In this document: piece after piece, positions 1-5,953 of the stretch
Position numbering within the stretch: the first letter of the stretch is position 1
How the letters are laid out: each line of letters starts with the position of its first letter
NCBI GenBank assembly: GCA_949127705.1
Contig: CASBQJ010000258.1
Span: 1 to 8,525 of the forward strand
Direction of reading: 5' to 3'
From: Synechococcales cyanobacterium PMM_0085
GTDB taxonomy: Bacteria; Cyanobacteriota; Cyanobacteriia; Elainellales; Elainellaceae
Length of the DNA: 8,525 bases
The notes under the pieces: model-generated
Database searches by the model: none
Told to the model about the DNA's origin: nothing
What the model saw: only the letters and a program-made list of their open reading frames with translations
Translations under genes and position numbers: made by a program

Positions 1-890
1 ATGTCTGGATCTCGCTGGAGGCGATCGCCATTGTTCAGGGTAACGGTCTGCGGATTGGCGGCCACAGCTACCACATCTACAGGTGCCAGAAAATTTTGTA
101 CGCGCGCCCGCAACCGCTCTAAAATTGCGGCTTGATCGGATTCAGCGTACAGATCCGTTTTGTTGAATACCAGAATCGATCGCTTACCGATCAGGGCAAG
201 CGATCGCAGCGGCTCATATTCCGACTTGCGCAGGTCACCGTCTAGCACAAACAGCAGCAGATCCGCTTCAGTTGCCAAGCGGCGTGCGCCTTGTTCGCGC
301 TCTGTACCAGCCACACCCGTCTCCAAAATACCTGGTGTGTCGGTAATCCAAATCTCACGCGGCACCTCCCGCAGCTGAAAACGGTAGGTTTTTCCGGCTT
401 CAGTCGTACCCATGGGAGCGCCTACCTGCCCCACAATTCGACCCAGCAGGGCATTGACCAATGAGGTTTTACCCGCCGAACCCGTACCAAACACCACCAC
501 TTTTAGCTCCCCACGCGCCAGGTTTTCTTCAATTTCGTGGGAGCGATCGCGCAAAACCTGACGAACCACTTCATCTTGAATCTGGTCTACCTGTTGCCTG
601 ACTGCCCGCAGCGTTTCGCCCGCCGCTGCTGTTTTTTCGACCGGAGCTTGGGGCCGCGATCGCCCACTCTGGCGCTGGACGGGTCGCAGAAATAAATACC
701 CGTAGTAGATCAGCGCTGACAACAGACCAATAATGAGCAGCAGGATGATTGCGAGCACAGCATTGGCCAGCAGTTGTGAGATAGCGGCTAGCCCAGCATA
801 TAGCTGCAACAGTGAATTACTCAGCCACAGCAGTAGCCCTAGACCGAGAAGAATACTGGCGATTAGGGTTAGAAGTCGTGTCCGAGACAT
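1..890 (-). CDS. Membrane-anchored GTPase (cyanobacterial Era/YcjF-like family), C-terminus cut by window edge
   Basis: About 296 codons are visible, read from ATG at 890-888 to the left edge with no stop. Residues 6-22 and about 41-62 are strongly hydrophobic, giving an N-terminal membrane hairpin. A charged linker follows, then a G domain: P-loop GTGSAGKTS (135-143), a G2-type MGTTEAGKT stretch, DTPG (184-187), NKTD (243-246) and a G5-like strand VDVVAVAANP. These motifs make it a GTP-binding, GTP-hydrolysing protein facing the cytoplasm. In cyanobacteria such proteins often end in a DUF697/YcjF-type membrane domain, which would lie beyond the edge; that is inference. The start is secure: an in-frame TGA lies 27 bases upstream, there is no earlier ATG, and AAGG (898-901) sits 7 bases before the ATG. 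Cellular role unknown. Era- or dynamin-like proteins share the P-loop, but the N-terminal hairpin argues against Era itself. Confidence 0.85.
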   Translation of the reverse strand, partial: MSRTRLLTLIASILLGLGLLLWLSNSLLQLYAGLAAISQLLANAVLAIILLLIIGLLSALIYYGYLFLRPVQRQSGRSRPQAPVEKTAAAGETLRAVRQQVDQIQDEVVRQVLRDRSHEIEENLARGELKVVVFGTGSAGKTSLVNALLGRIVGQVGAPMGTTEAGKTYRFQLREVPREIWITDTPGILETGVAGTEREQGARRLATEADLLLFVLDGDLRKSEYEPLRSLALIGKRSILVFNKTDLYAESDQAAILERLRARVQNFLAPVDVVAVAANPQTVTLNNGDRLQRDPD

Positions 891-1119
891 GGATTCGCCT
901 TGCTGCTCACTTGCATCTCAAAATCATGACATGGGCGGGCGTCGTCCCCGGACAAACCGGACAGTAATTCACGCCCTCAAAAAGTCAAGTCTACTGGTTT
1001 CACCATCAGAATTGCTGACTCAACGCAAAAATTAGTCCGCCTTGAGAAAAGACGAACTAATTCAATTAAGCAGTGCTCTGGCAGTTTTTAGATAAACAAA
1101 ATACACCACGGGTTCTAGA

Positions 1120-1141
1120 ACAAGGGACTTAAGCCCCTTGT
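1120..1141. repeat. REP-like 22-bp imperfect palindrome
   Basis: Arms ACAAGGGACTT and AAGCCCCTTGT form an inverted repeat with a single mismatched pair, centred on CTTAAG. It stands alone between genes and has no T-tract, so it is more like a dispersed palindromic repeat or the subterminal hairpin of a small mobile element than a terminator. No transposase is present. Its copy number in the genome would decide. Confidence 0.5.
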
Positions 1142-1233
1142 CTGTACTGCACCGAAGTGAAAAGGCTATAAAGTAGCGCAAAAGCTTGTTTGAAGCGCGA
1201 ATGTGTCCGCCCTCCAATTCAGCATTGCACAGT

Positions 1234-1319
1234 AAAAATTAGTGCCAAACCGCTAATGGTTTGACCCTGGAAATAGCTTGGGCGATCGCGCAGCAATCAC
1301 CCAAGACCTGGTCAAAACC
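1234..1319 (-). terminator. Nested hairpins after the RRM gene, probable terminator
   Basis: On the minus strand, just after the RRM stop codon, GGTTTTGACC (1319-1310) can pair with GGTCAAACC (1266-1258). Between them is a 12-bp stem, CTTGGGTGATTG (1305-1294) with CGATCGCCCAAG (1288-1277), over a 5-base loop; it is complete if two G-U pairs are allowed. The AAACC of the outer stem can instead pair with the following GGTTT (CAAACC/GGTTTG, 1263-1258 with 1251-1246, 6-base loop). That small hairpin is followed 5 bases later by AATTTTT (1240-1234). The last hairpin plus T-run resembles a factor-independent terminator, though the T-run is a little distant. The outer stem and the small hairpin are mutually exclusive. 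Confidence 0.5.
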
Positions 1320-1325
1320 GATGGG

Positions 1326-1616
1326 TTAGAAACTGTCGCTTCGCCCACCGCGACCACCGCCGCCGCCACCGGCTTCGCGAGGTTTTGCCTTGTTGACGCG
1401 AATTTCACGGCCTAGCCATTCTGCACCATCGAGCTCGGCGATCGCCTTATCTTCCTGGTCTTCGGCTTCCATTTCCACAAAGGCAAAACCTCTTTTTCTG
1501 CCAGTTTCGCGGTCTGTAGGCAAGCTGACCCGGCTGACCTTGCCGTATTCAGCAAACACTTCGCGCAAATCATCTTCAGTAGCCTGAAAAGACAGGTTGC
1601 CAACGTAAATAGTCAC
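1326..1616 (-). CDS. RRM-type RNA-binding protein with glycine-rich tail
   Basis: A 96-residue protein made of one RNA recognition motif and a short tail. RNP-2 is IYVGNL (residues 3-8) and RNP-1 is KRGFAFVEM (41-49), with the aromatic residues that stack on RNA bases. The tail, from about 82, is rich in Gly and Arg and ends GGRSDSF. This matches the cyanobacterial Rbp family: cytoplasmic single-stranded RNA binders, several induced by cold. I place the start at GTG (1616-1614), so that the protein begins MTIYVGNLS as the family does. GGAG (1626-1623) lies 6 bases upstream. An in-frame TTG at 1628 would add four residues but sits on the ribosome site itself. Which paralogue this is (RbpA, RbpD and so on) cannot be told from here. 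It is a single-gene unit with hairpins immediately downstream. Confidence 0.93.
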   Translation of the reverse strand: MTIYVGNLSFQATEDDLREVFAEYGKVSRVSLPTDRETGRKRGFAFVEMEAEDQEDKAIAELDGAEWLGREIRVNKAKPREAGGGGGGRGGRSDSF

Positions 1617-1622
1617 GATCCT

Positions 1623-1626
1623 CTCC
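1623..1626 (-). promoter_or_regulatory. Ribosome binding site deciding the GTG start of the RRM gene
   Basis: GGAG on the minus strand, within TTGGAGAGG, lies 6 bases before GTG at 1616. That spacing is normal for the GTG and impossible for the overlapping TTG at 1628, so it decides between the two starts. Confidence 0.6.
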
Positions 1627-1719
1627 AAACCTTTCTCGTGGGGGCCAATTCAATGGAACCAATGGAGATTGCGGCTGCAATAACCAACTATTCCCTCAAC
1701 TAAACATTACTTGGCTGTA

Positions 1720-1748
1720 ATCATAGCTGATCTCTTAATAAATGGCAG
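1720..1748 (-). promoter_or_regulatory. Candidate promoter of the RRM gene
   Basis: On the minus strand CTGCCA (1748-1743, 4 of 6 matches to the -35 consensus) and TATGAT (1725-1720, 5 of 6 to the -10) are 17 bases apart. Transcription starting near 1713 would give a leader of about 95 bases. A long leader would suit the post-transcriptional cold control known for some Rbp genes, but that is inference. Confidence 0.35.
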
Positions 1749-2228
1749 TATCATGTCATCAAACCGTATATATTTCGGGCAAGAATTCCTTCCATTTTCC
1801 AGCTAGACCAAATTGCTTCGCTTGTTGTCAGCTCTGTAGGTAGAGTAGGATTACTAAGATTTGAAAGCATGGCACTAAATACAGCATTTTATGCGCTGAG
1901 GATCAATGACCTAGCTATTGTCGGACGTTTGGCAGAAAGCCGAATTTGATTGATAGCTTCAACGTAATCTTATAGATTAGACTTCTTTAAAAATAGGCAA
2001 AGAGGGGAGAATGAAAAGCCCAGGTCGCTAGTACAAGTCATAGCTCAGAATTTCTTCAACCGAATTTTGCATCTAGTCAATGCGCCCCCGCCAGAGGGCA
2101 GACGAATGATTGGTCTGGGCGCATCGGCGGTATGGGAATGATGGCAACAGATTAGTGAACACCATGTTGGCAGCCGCAACACCACAACTCCAATGAAGCA
2201 ACCACGAGGGGAGAAGTCACCGTAAAAA
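1749..2228. other. Intergenic region with no recognised gene
   Basis: I read all frames and found only short open stretches with no family resemblance. One is a minus-strand frame over 2045-2257; its N-terminal part overlaps the decayed ATPase in another frame. I looked for a MacB-type permease remnant here, which would be expected after an ABC ATPase, and could not find one. An imperfect inverted repeat lies at 2081-2123. Confidence 0.5.
2081..2123 (-). repeat. Imperfect inverted repeat downstream of the dead efflux operon
   Basis: TGCGC and CCAGA (2081-2095) pair with TCTGG and GCGCA (2114-2123) around an 18-base loop, with a five-base bulge. It lies about 100 bases beyond the end of the ATPase remnant on its strand and could be an old operon terminator, but there is no T-run. 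Confidence 0.25.
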
Positions 2229-2559
2229 CTATCGGTGATATTCACCTTGATCCACAATCAGCCCATCTTGAATGCGGATTATTCGGCGCGTTTGCTCTGA
2301 TACCTCAGCTTCATGGGTAATAATTATCCCCGTAATCCCTCGCTGATTCAAATCTTGAAACAAACTCATCACAGCGTTCGAGGTTTGCGTATCTAGCTCA
2401 CCCGTGGGTTCATCCGCTAAAAGCAGGGCAGGTTAATTGACTAAGGCACGGGCGATCGCCACTCGCTGCTGTTGTCCCCCAGAAAGCTGATTCGGACAAT
2501 TGGTTAAGCGATCGCCCAACCATCCTTGGGGAAGCCGATCCCGGTTGAGCCAGTAGACG
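2229..2559 (-). pseudogene. MacB-type ABC transporter ATPase, C-terminal remnant
   Basis: Read from GDRLTNCPNQLSGGQ onward, the minus strand gives the second half of a MacB/LolD-type ATPase. The ABC signature LSGGQQQRVAIARALVN is encoded from about 2486, then Walker B LLLADEPTGELD, the D-loop region, the switch histidine in ITHEAEV, and a C-terminus IIRIQDGLIVDQGEYHR ending at TAG (2231-2229). A TAA at 2435-2433 replaces the Gln expected in ALVNQPALL, one base change from CAA. The Walker A half (about 140 residues in intact members) is missing: upstream of about 2560 the sequence turns into the MacA-like gene. No permease domain or gene follows. Intact relatives power drug, peptide or lipoprotein export with a MacA partner. 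This copy cannot make an ATPase. Confidence 0.85.
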
Positions 2560-2571
2560 GTTGTGCGGGAG

Positions 2572-3410
2572 GATCGACGATGAGGACGCAGAAGCGCCAC
2601 TGCCACCCGCCATCAAGGGGCTAACAAAAGCACCCACATTGGCATATTTTCGATCACGATGGCATCAAAGGGAGCAACTATTTGCGTGTCGTTGAGTTCA
2701 GCTTGAACCGTTTGTAGCGCGCCCCTTGCGGCTAGCACTTGAGCGCGGGCGGCGGCAATTTCCTCACGGCGAGATCCTGCCTGCGATAGCACCAGTGATT
2801 GCTGCGTCTCCATGACTGAAGCCTGAGCCTGATCACGGGCAGTGGTAGCTAGCCGGTTGGTAAGTTTGGCGGGAAATTGTGCCGGATTCATACAGTAATT
2901 GATTGCTGTTGACATCGGCTTGGTGTTGCCGCAGTTCTGCTTTGGCCCTGTTCAACCGGGCTTGTTTTTGAGCAATATCCTCCGGGCGGTTGCCTGCAAT
3001 CAAGCGTTGCAGATCGGCTTCTTGCTGGGCGAGCTGTCCCTGCATTTGGGTTAGCTGCCCGCGCAGGTTAGAGTCATCCATCACGGCAATCACCTGACCC
3101 TGACGGACGCGATCGCCCTCTTCAACAATCAATGTTTGATCACACCCGCCGTTTTTGGACTGAGATTAATCGATCGCTTCGCATTCACCGTACCGTTGGC
3201 GCTAATGCTAATCTGAATCGTTTTTCGCTCTACCGATTGTGTAATCAATTCGGATTGATTGTCAGCACATGAATTCAATAGTTTTAATCTAAACCCTCCG
3301 AGATCCAATAACACCATCACCCTAGAGATGCCAAGCCGTCGCTATTTGCGCCGTTTCGGCTTAGGGGTGGGTGAGGGGTTGGATTGGAGGGTAGCAGGAG
3401 CATTCAGCAT
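2572..3410 (-). pseudogene. MacA-type membrane fusion protein (HlyD family), broken
   Basis: Pieced together across frames, the minus strand encodes most of an HlyD/MacA periplasmic adaptor. The original start is ATG 3410-3408, with GAGAGGA (3424-3418) 7 bases upstream. A Pro/Lys-rich N-terminus ends KPKRRK, then comes TAG (3344-3342) where KRRKWRR would be expected (TGG to TAG). The former membrane anchor VMVLLDLGG follows, then the barrel strand ISISANGTVNAKRSINLSP, the lipoyl-like half EEGDRVRQGQVIAVMDD, a coiled-coil hairpin rich in Gln and Ala, and the second lipoyl half QIVAPFDAIVIE. Frameshifts lie near 3135 (one base short, A-run), 2855 (one base extra) and 2648 (one base short, A-run). 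Homology stops at SSSSI (2572), inside the protein, where the ATPase remnant takes over after a deletion. Intact relatives link an inner-membrane ABC exporter to an outer-membrane channel. Confidence 0.9.
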
Positions 3411-3417
3411 CGGGTTG

Positions 3418-3424
3418 TCCTCTC
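3418..3424 (-). promoter_or_regulatory. Ribosome binding site of the former macA
   Basis: GAGAGGA on the minus strand sits 7 bases before ATG 3410-3408. It shows that the start of the dead gene is the ATG upstream of the TAG at 3344, not a later codon. Confidence 0.6.
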
Positions 3425-3451
3425 AGAACTGGTGGGAATAATTGAAAAATG

Positions 3452-3471
3452 TAAGTATTTACTTATTAATA
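3452..3471. promoter_or_regulatory. TetR operator O2, between tetR and macA
   Basis: A perfect 14-bp dyad, TAAGTATTTACTTA (3452-3465, six-base arms around TT), runs into TTAATA. The string TTACTTATTAATA (3459-3471) recurs exactly ahead of tetR at 4103-4115, and in both places GGGC follows within two bases. A shared box before a TetR-type repressor gene and before its downstream neighbour is the usual layout for an autoregulating repressor. That this repressor binds it is inference. Confidence 0.6.
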
Positions 3472-3493
3472 GGGCAAAAAAATACAGCAACAA
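3466..3493 (-). promoter_or_regulatory. Candidate promoter of macA
   Basis: Minus-strand TTGTTG (3493-3488) and TATTAA (3471-3466) are 16 bases apart. The -10 lies inside operator O2, so bound repressor would block polymerase. The -35 abuts the tetR stop codon (3497-3495). The -35 is weaker than that of tetR. Confidence 0.4.
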
Positions 3494-3494
3494 A

Positions 3495-4088
3495 TTAGCG
3501 ATCGGGAGCAATGCCCGTCCACACTGTTTCAATCAATTGCTCAACGAAGGTATCCGGGTCAACAGACGGCGACGTGAACGGGAGTGGGATAGAAATTTTG
3601 TTAGCGATTGTCGTCATAATTACATAGTTGACAATCGCGCCGACAATCATATGGGCAATAACTTTGGCATTGCCAGATTGGATGTAGCCTTGGGCGATCG
3701 CCCGTTCTAAAAAGCCCGCCAGTAAATTGGTATCGCGCATTGGCGGAGGTGGGAAGGGCTGCTTGTTTTGAGCCATCATCATCAAGACTCGGGGCAAAAC
3801 TTTCTGATAAAATGCCACCATTTCGCGACAGATTTGGCTGAGTTCTGATTTGATGGCGGCGGTGGGTTGGCGACGCGGCAGATCTTTGACCCATTGCGGG
3901 GTTTCAGAAATGCCCATAGCCGCCAGGAACAAGGCTTGCTTGGTGGCAAAGCGCTTGAAAATTGAGGCTTCAGAGATACCTGCCTTCTCGGCGATCGTCA
4001 GGGTGGACGCGCCGACACCCTCAGCTAAAAAAACTTGCCGCGCTGCAGCAAGGATTTCGTCGTTGGTGATTTTGGGGAGGCGCGCCAT
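3495..4088 (-). CDS. TetR/AcrR family transcriptional repressor
   Basis: A complete 197-residue protein, normal for the family. The N-terminal DNA-binding domain has the TetR signature: EILAAARQVFLAEGVGASTLTIAEKAGISEASIFKRF, with the helix-turn-helix at about 31-54, cut here to its main span. The C-terminal ligand and dimer domain (about 60-197) is family-variable, with a Met/Phe/Pro-rich stretch near 105-118 (PFPPPPMRD). Repressors of this class usually release DNA when a small hydrophobic compound binds and often control efflux pumps. Here the next gene downstream is a MacA-type exporter subunit, 84 bases away, so this was probably its regulator. No damage is visible in tetR although the pump is ruined. 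The start ATG 4088-4086 is the only good one; the leader is short and lacks a clear Shine-Dalgarno. Confidence 0.92.
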   Translation of the reverse strand: MARLPKITNDEILAAARQVFLAEGVGASTLTIAEKAGISEASIFKRFATKQALFLAAMGISETPQWVKDLPRRQPTAAIKSELSQICREMVAFYQKVLPRVLMMMAQNKQPFPPPPMRDTNLLAGFLERAIAQGYIQSGNAKVIAHMIVGAIVNYVIMTTIANKISIPLPFTSPSVDPDTFVEQLIETVWTGIAPDR

Positions 4089-4090
4089 AG

Positions 4091-4115
4091 GTGAGTGATT
4101 ACTTACTTATTAATA
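4091..4115. promoter_or_regulatory. TetR operator O1, ahead of tetR
   Basis: The stretch contains TGAGTGA and TTACTTA as an imperfect dyad (5 of 7 positions) around TTAC, then TTACTTATTAATA (4103-4115), identical to 3459-3471. It covers the -10 box and start region of the tetR promoter, as expected for self-repression. The dyad is less perfect than that of O2. Confidence 0.55.
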
Positions 4116-4138
4116 TAGGGCTTTTGGTGGATTGTCAA
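4110..4138 (-). promoter_or_regulatory. Promoter of tetR
   Basis: Minus-strand TTGACA (4138-4133, perfect -35) and TATTAA (4115-4110) are 17 bases apart. Transcription would begin near 4103, about 15 bases before the ATG. The -10 is inside operator O1. Confidence 0.6.
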
Positions 4139-4153
4139 GCGACAGTGGGCACA

Positions 4154-4182
4154 TCAATCTCGCGAGCGGGGCGCGAGGTTGA
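4154..4182 (+). repeat. Hairpin between the kinase gene and tetR
   Basis: TCAATCTCGCG (4154-4164) and CGCGAGGTTGA (4172-4182) pair over 11 positions, one a G-U in plus-strand RNA, with a 7-base loop. No T-run follows on either strand. It could slow transcription leaving the kinase gene, but on the minus strand the wobble becomes an A-C mismatch. Confidence 0.35.
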
Positions 4183-4308
4183 TTGGATGGGTAATTGCTG
4201 AGTTCCCTCGATCGCTTGCTGATGGCGATGGACACTGCTGTGGCGACGAGACTGCGCCGCAGCGATCGCACTGAGTGCCGCTCGACCCTGCGTTTTCAGG
4301 AGCGGGGT

Positions 4309-5688
4309 TTAGATTTGGGCTAGCGGATCAACGCCAAGATGAATCGGCAATTGAATCAAAAACTCCGTCCCAGTGGCAGGCGTAGAGCGAAAACTGAGTC
4401 TGCCGCCGTGGCGTTCGCTAATAATTTGATGACTAATCGACATGCCCATTCCCGTCCCTTTGCCGACAGGTTTGGTGGTAAAAAATGGATCAAAAATGCG
4501 TTGCTGAATCGATTCGGGAATGCCAGGACCATTGTCAGCGATCGCGACTTGTATCCACCCTGCATCCTGGAAAGATGTTCGAATGGTGATTTGATCCAGA
4601 TGGTGATCCGACCCCTGCGCTGTGCTGCGATCGCTAACATCTTCTAAGGCATCGATCGCGTTGACCAAAATATTCATAAACACTTGATTCAGCTGCCCAG
4701 GGAAGCATTCAATGAGTGGCAAATGGCCATACTCTTTAATCACCTCAATCGGTGGATAATGTAGACGCGCCTTGAGCCGATGCTGCAAAATCATCAGCGT
4801 GCTGTCAATCCCCTGATGAACATCTACTACTTTGAATTCGGATTCATCGCTGCGAGAAAAATTGCGAAGCGATAATACAATTTGCCGAATGCGATCGCTG
4901 CCTACTTTCATTGATTCAAGCAGCCGTGGGATATCTGCTTGCAAAAAATCTAGATCAATGGCTTCTATTGCAGTTTTGATTGCTCCTGTTGGCTCAGGGC
5001 ACTGCTGTTGATACAGTTGAATCAGCCTGAGGAGATGCTGATTGTATTCTACTAAATGCTTAATGTTGCCGTGAATGAAGTTCATCGGGTTATTAATTTC
5101 GTGCGCCACTCCAGCCACTAATTGGCCTAAAGACGCCATTTTTTCATTTTGCAGATAGCGAGCATAGTTATTTTGAAGCTTGCGCAAATTCGCCTCCGCA
5201 ATGCGGGCACCTTGTTCGGTTTGCTGAAGATGCTGCATGGCCAGGTCGGGGATTTGCGAATAATCTAGCAATAGCTGATGAAAATCTAGTAGCTTGTAGG
5301 TTTCAGCTCCAGCAGATTTAAATTGGATGATGATGGGCTCGTAGACGAGTTCCGGCGATCGCTGTAAGGCAATGCGAGTCGCTTGAACAATTGGCGTATT
5401 TTCTGCAAGGATGAGATGGTCAGCGGTCAGGAAGCTGTACAAAATCTCAATGGGACGTCGCGTGAAAATTTCCTGACTGTAGGGGCGACTCATCCGTTCA
5501 AAATAGCGCCGTCGCGAAATCATCCCCCGATAACGATGATTTTGAGTCAGGATCACGCCGGGGAGTAAAGGTTCTCGTTCAAACGCGGCTGTCAGGTTTC
5601 GACCAGGACAAATCGCTTCTATATGAGTCTCCCAAACAGGTAGCTCACCCAACGTCGCAGTTAACTCTAAGGCACCTTGGACAGACAT
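4309..5688 (-). CDS. Sensor histidine kinase with possible CBS-like N-terminal region
   Basis: 459 residues with no transmembrane segment, so probably a soluble cytoplasmic kinase. Residues about 37-145 look like a divergent CBS-type pair (GVILTQNHRYRGMISRRRYF, then EPIIIQF and a second YKLLDF half); this is a tentative match. A coiled coil spans about 150-183. The H-box VAGVAHEINNPMNF carries the phosphoacceptor His196, and the ATP domain has the N-box NQVFMNILVNAIDALE (Asn343), G1 DNGPGI (385-390), FDPFFTTKP and G2 GKGTGMGM (409-416). It should autophosphorylate His196 and pass phosphate to a response regulator, but none is encoded nearby. The start ATG 5688 has AGGAG directly against it, which is tight spacing. 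The reading frame stays open for 57 codons after the TAA at 4311-4309. The signal sensed is unknown. Confidence 0.92.
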   Translation of the reverse strand: MSVQGALELTATLGELPVWETHIEAICPGRNLTAAFEREPLLPGVILTQNHRYRGMISRRRYFERMSRPYSQEIFTRRPIEILYSFLTADHLILAENTPIVQATRIALQRSPELVYEPIIIQFKSAGAETYKLLDFHQLLLDYSQIPDLAMQHLQQTEQGARIAEANLRKLQNNYARYLQNEKMASLGQLVAGVAHEINNPMNFIHGNIKHLVEYNQHLLRLIQLYQQQCPEPTGAIKTAIEAIDLDFLQADIPRLLESMKVGSDRIRQIVLSLRNFSRSDESEFKVVDVHQGIDSTLMILQHRLKARLHYPPIEVIKEYGHLPLIECFPGQLNQVFMNILVNAIDALEDVSDRSTAQGSDHHLDQITIRTSFQDAGWIQVAIADNGPGIPESIQQRIFDPFFTTKPVGKGTGMGMSISHQIISERHGGRLSFRSTPATGTEFLIQLPIHLGVDPLAQI

Positions 5689-5732
5689 CTCCTGTACCTA
5701 TTTGGTAATGCGGAATGCTATTGCAGATAGCT

Positions 5733-5761
5733 ATTATTACCAGAAAATAATCTGCCTACAA
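5733..5761 (-). promoter_or_regulatory. Candidate promoter of the histidine kinase gene
   Basis: Minus-strand TTGTAG (5761-5756, 3 of 6) and AATAAT (5738-5733, 5 of 6) are separated by 17 bases, giving a leader of about 40 bases. The weak -35 would fit a promoter that needs an activator; the tandem repeats are about 95 bases further upstream. Confidence 0.35.
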
Positions 5762-5803
5762 GTAAATTGCCAGCCAGTAATTTCCCAGCATCTATATAAA
5801 GGC

Positions 5804-5830
5804 ACCCTGTCTAGGCGTTAAAGATAGGGT
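5804..5830 (-). terminator. Stem-loop, possible terminator of the ictB-like gene
   Basis: ACCCTGTCT (5804-5812) and AGATAGGGT (5822-5830) pair at 8 of 9 positions over a 9-base loop. On the minus strand it is followed by GCCTTTATATA, a poor T-run. It lies 124 bases past the ictB-like stop, so terminator is only one option. Confidence 0.25.
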
Positions 5831-5854
5831 ATCTGGCTGAAAGAGCCTGCCGAC

Positions 5855-5899
5855 CTGGTCTTTACACATCTGTTCTTTACACGCCTGTTCTTTACACAA
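5855..5899. repeat. Three tandem 15-bp repeats
   Basis: Three head-to-tail copies of CTGTTCTTTACACNN: 5855-5869 (CTGG variant, ending AT), 5870-5884 (ending GC) and 5885-5899 (ending AA). The 13-base core differs at one position only, while the last two bases vary freely, as they would if the core were kept for binding. They lie upstream of the kinase gene and downstream of the ictB-like gene. Confidence 0.8.
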
Positions 5900-5953
5900 T
5901 GTAACAGCGGCCACTCACAAATGTGGTTAAGACCAGTTAAAGAAATCTAACGC

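Larger units (their letters stand above)
891..1325. other. Intergenic region without a credible gene
   Basis: This is the upstream region of the GTPase gene and the downstream region of the RRM gene, both on the minus strand. I see no convincing coding sequence on either strand. It holds an imperfect hairpin at 1035-1063 (TTAGTCCGCC pairing with GACGAACTAA, two mismatches), a REP-like palindrome at 1120-1141, and the hairpins at 1246-1319. A weak minus-strand TTGACT box lies near 980-990, with no good -10 partner, so no promoter is called. Confidence 0.6.
5689..5953. other. Spacer between the ictB-like gene and the kinase gene
   Basis: No gene is seen. It carries a candidate kinase promoter (5733-5761), a stem-loop (5804-5830) and three 15-bp tandem repeats (5855-5899). 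GTTAAGACCAG at 5926-5936 is the reverse complement, at 10 of 11 positions, of the start of the first repeat. Confidence 0.6.

Noticed and set aside
1999..2075. Tiny minus-strand frame MQNSVEEILSYDLY at 2072-2028 as a gene start
   Set aside because: It stops after 14 codons and the downstream frames show no continuation of a recognisable protein.
1749..2228. MacB permease remnant or tRNA
   Set aside because: No membrane-protein-like frame and no cloverleaf or TTCRA T-loop could be found.
2045..2257. Small minus-strand protein of 70 residues
   Set aside because: It overlaps the end of the ATPase remnant in another frame, is rich in Cys, His and Arg without any family look, and has no ribosome site.
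2613..3320. Several small separate genes
   Set aside because: They are pieces of one MacA-type protein in successive frames and join with single-base shifts.
2572..3410. All macA frameshifts as sequencing error
   Set aside because: Two shifts lie in short A-runs and could be errors, but the two nonsense changes and the deletion joining two genes could not all be explained that way.
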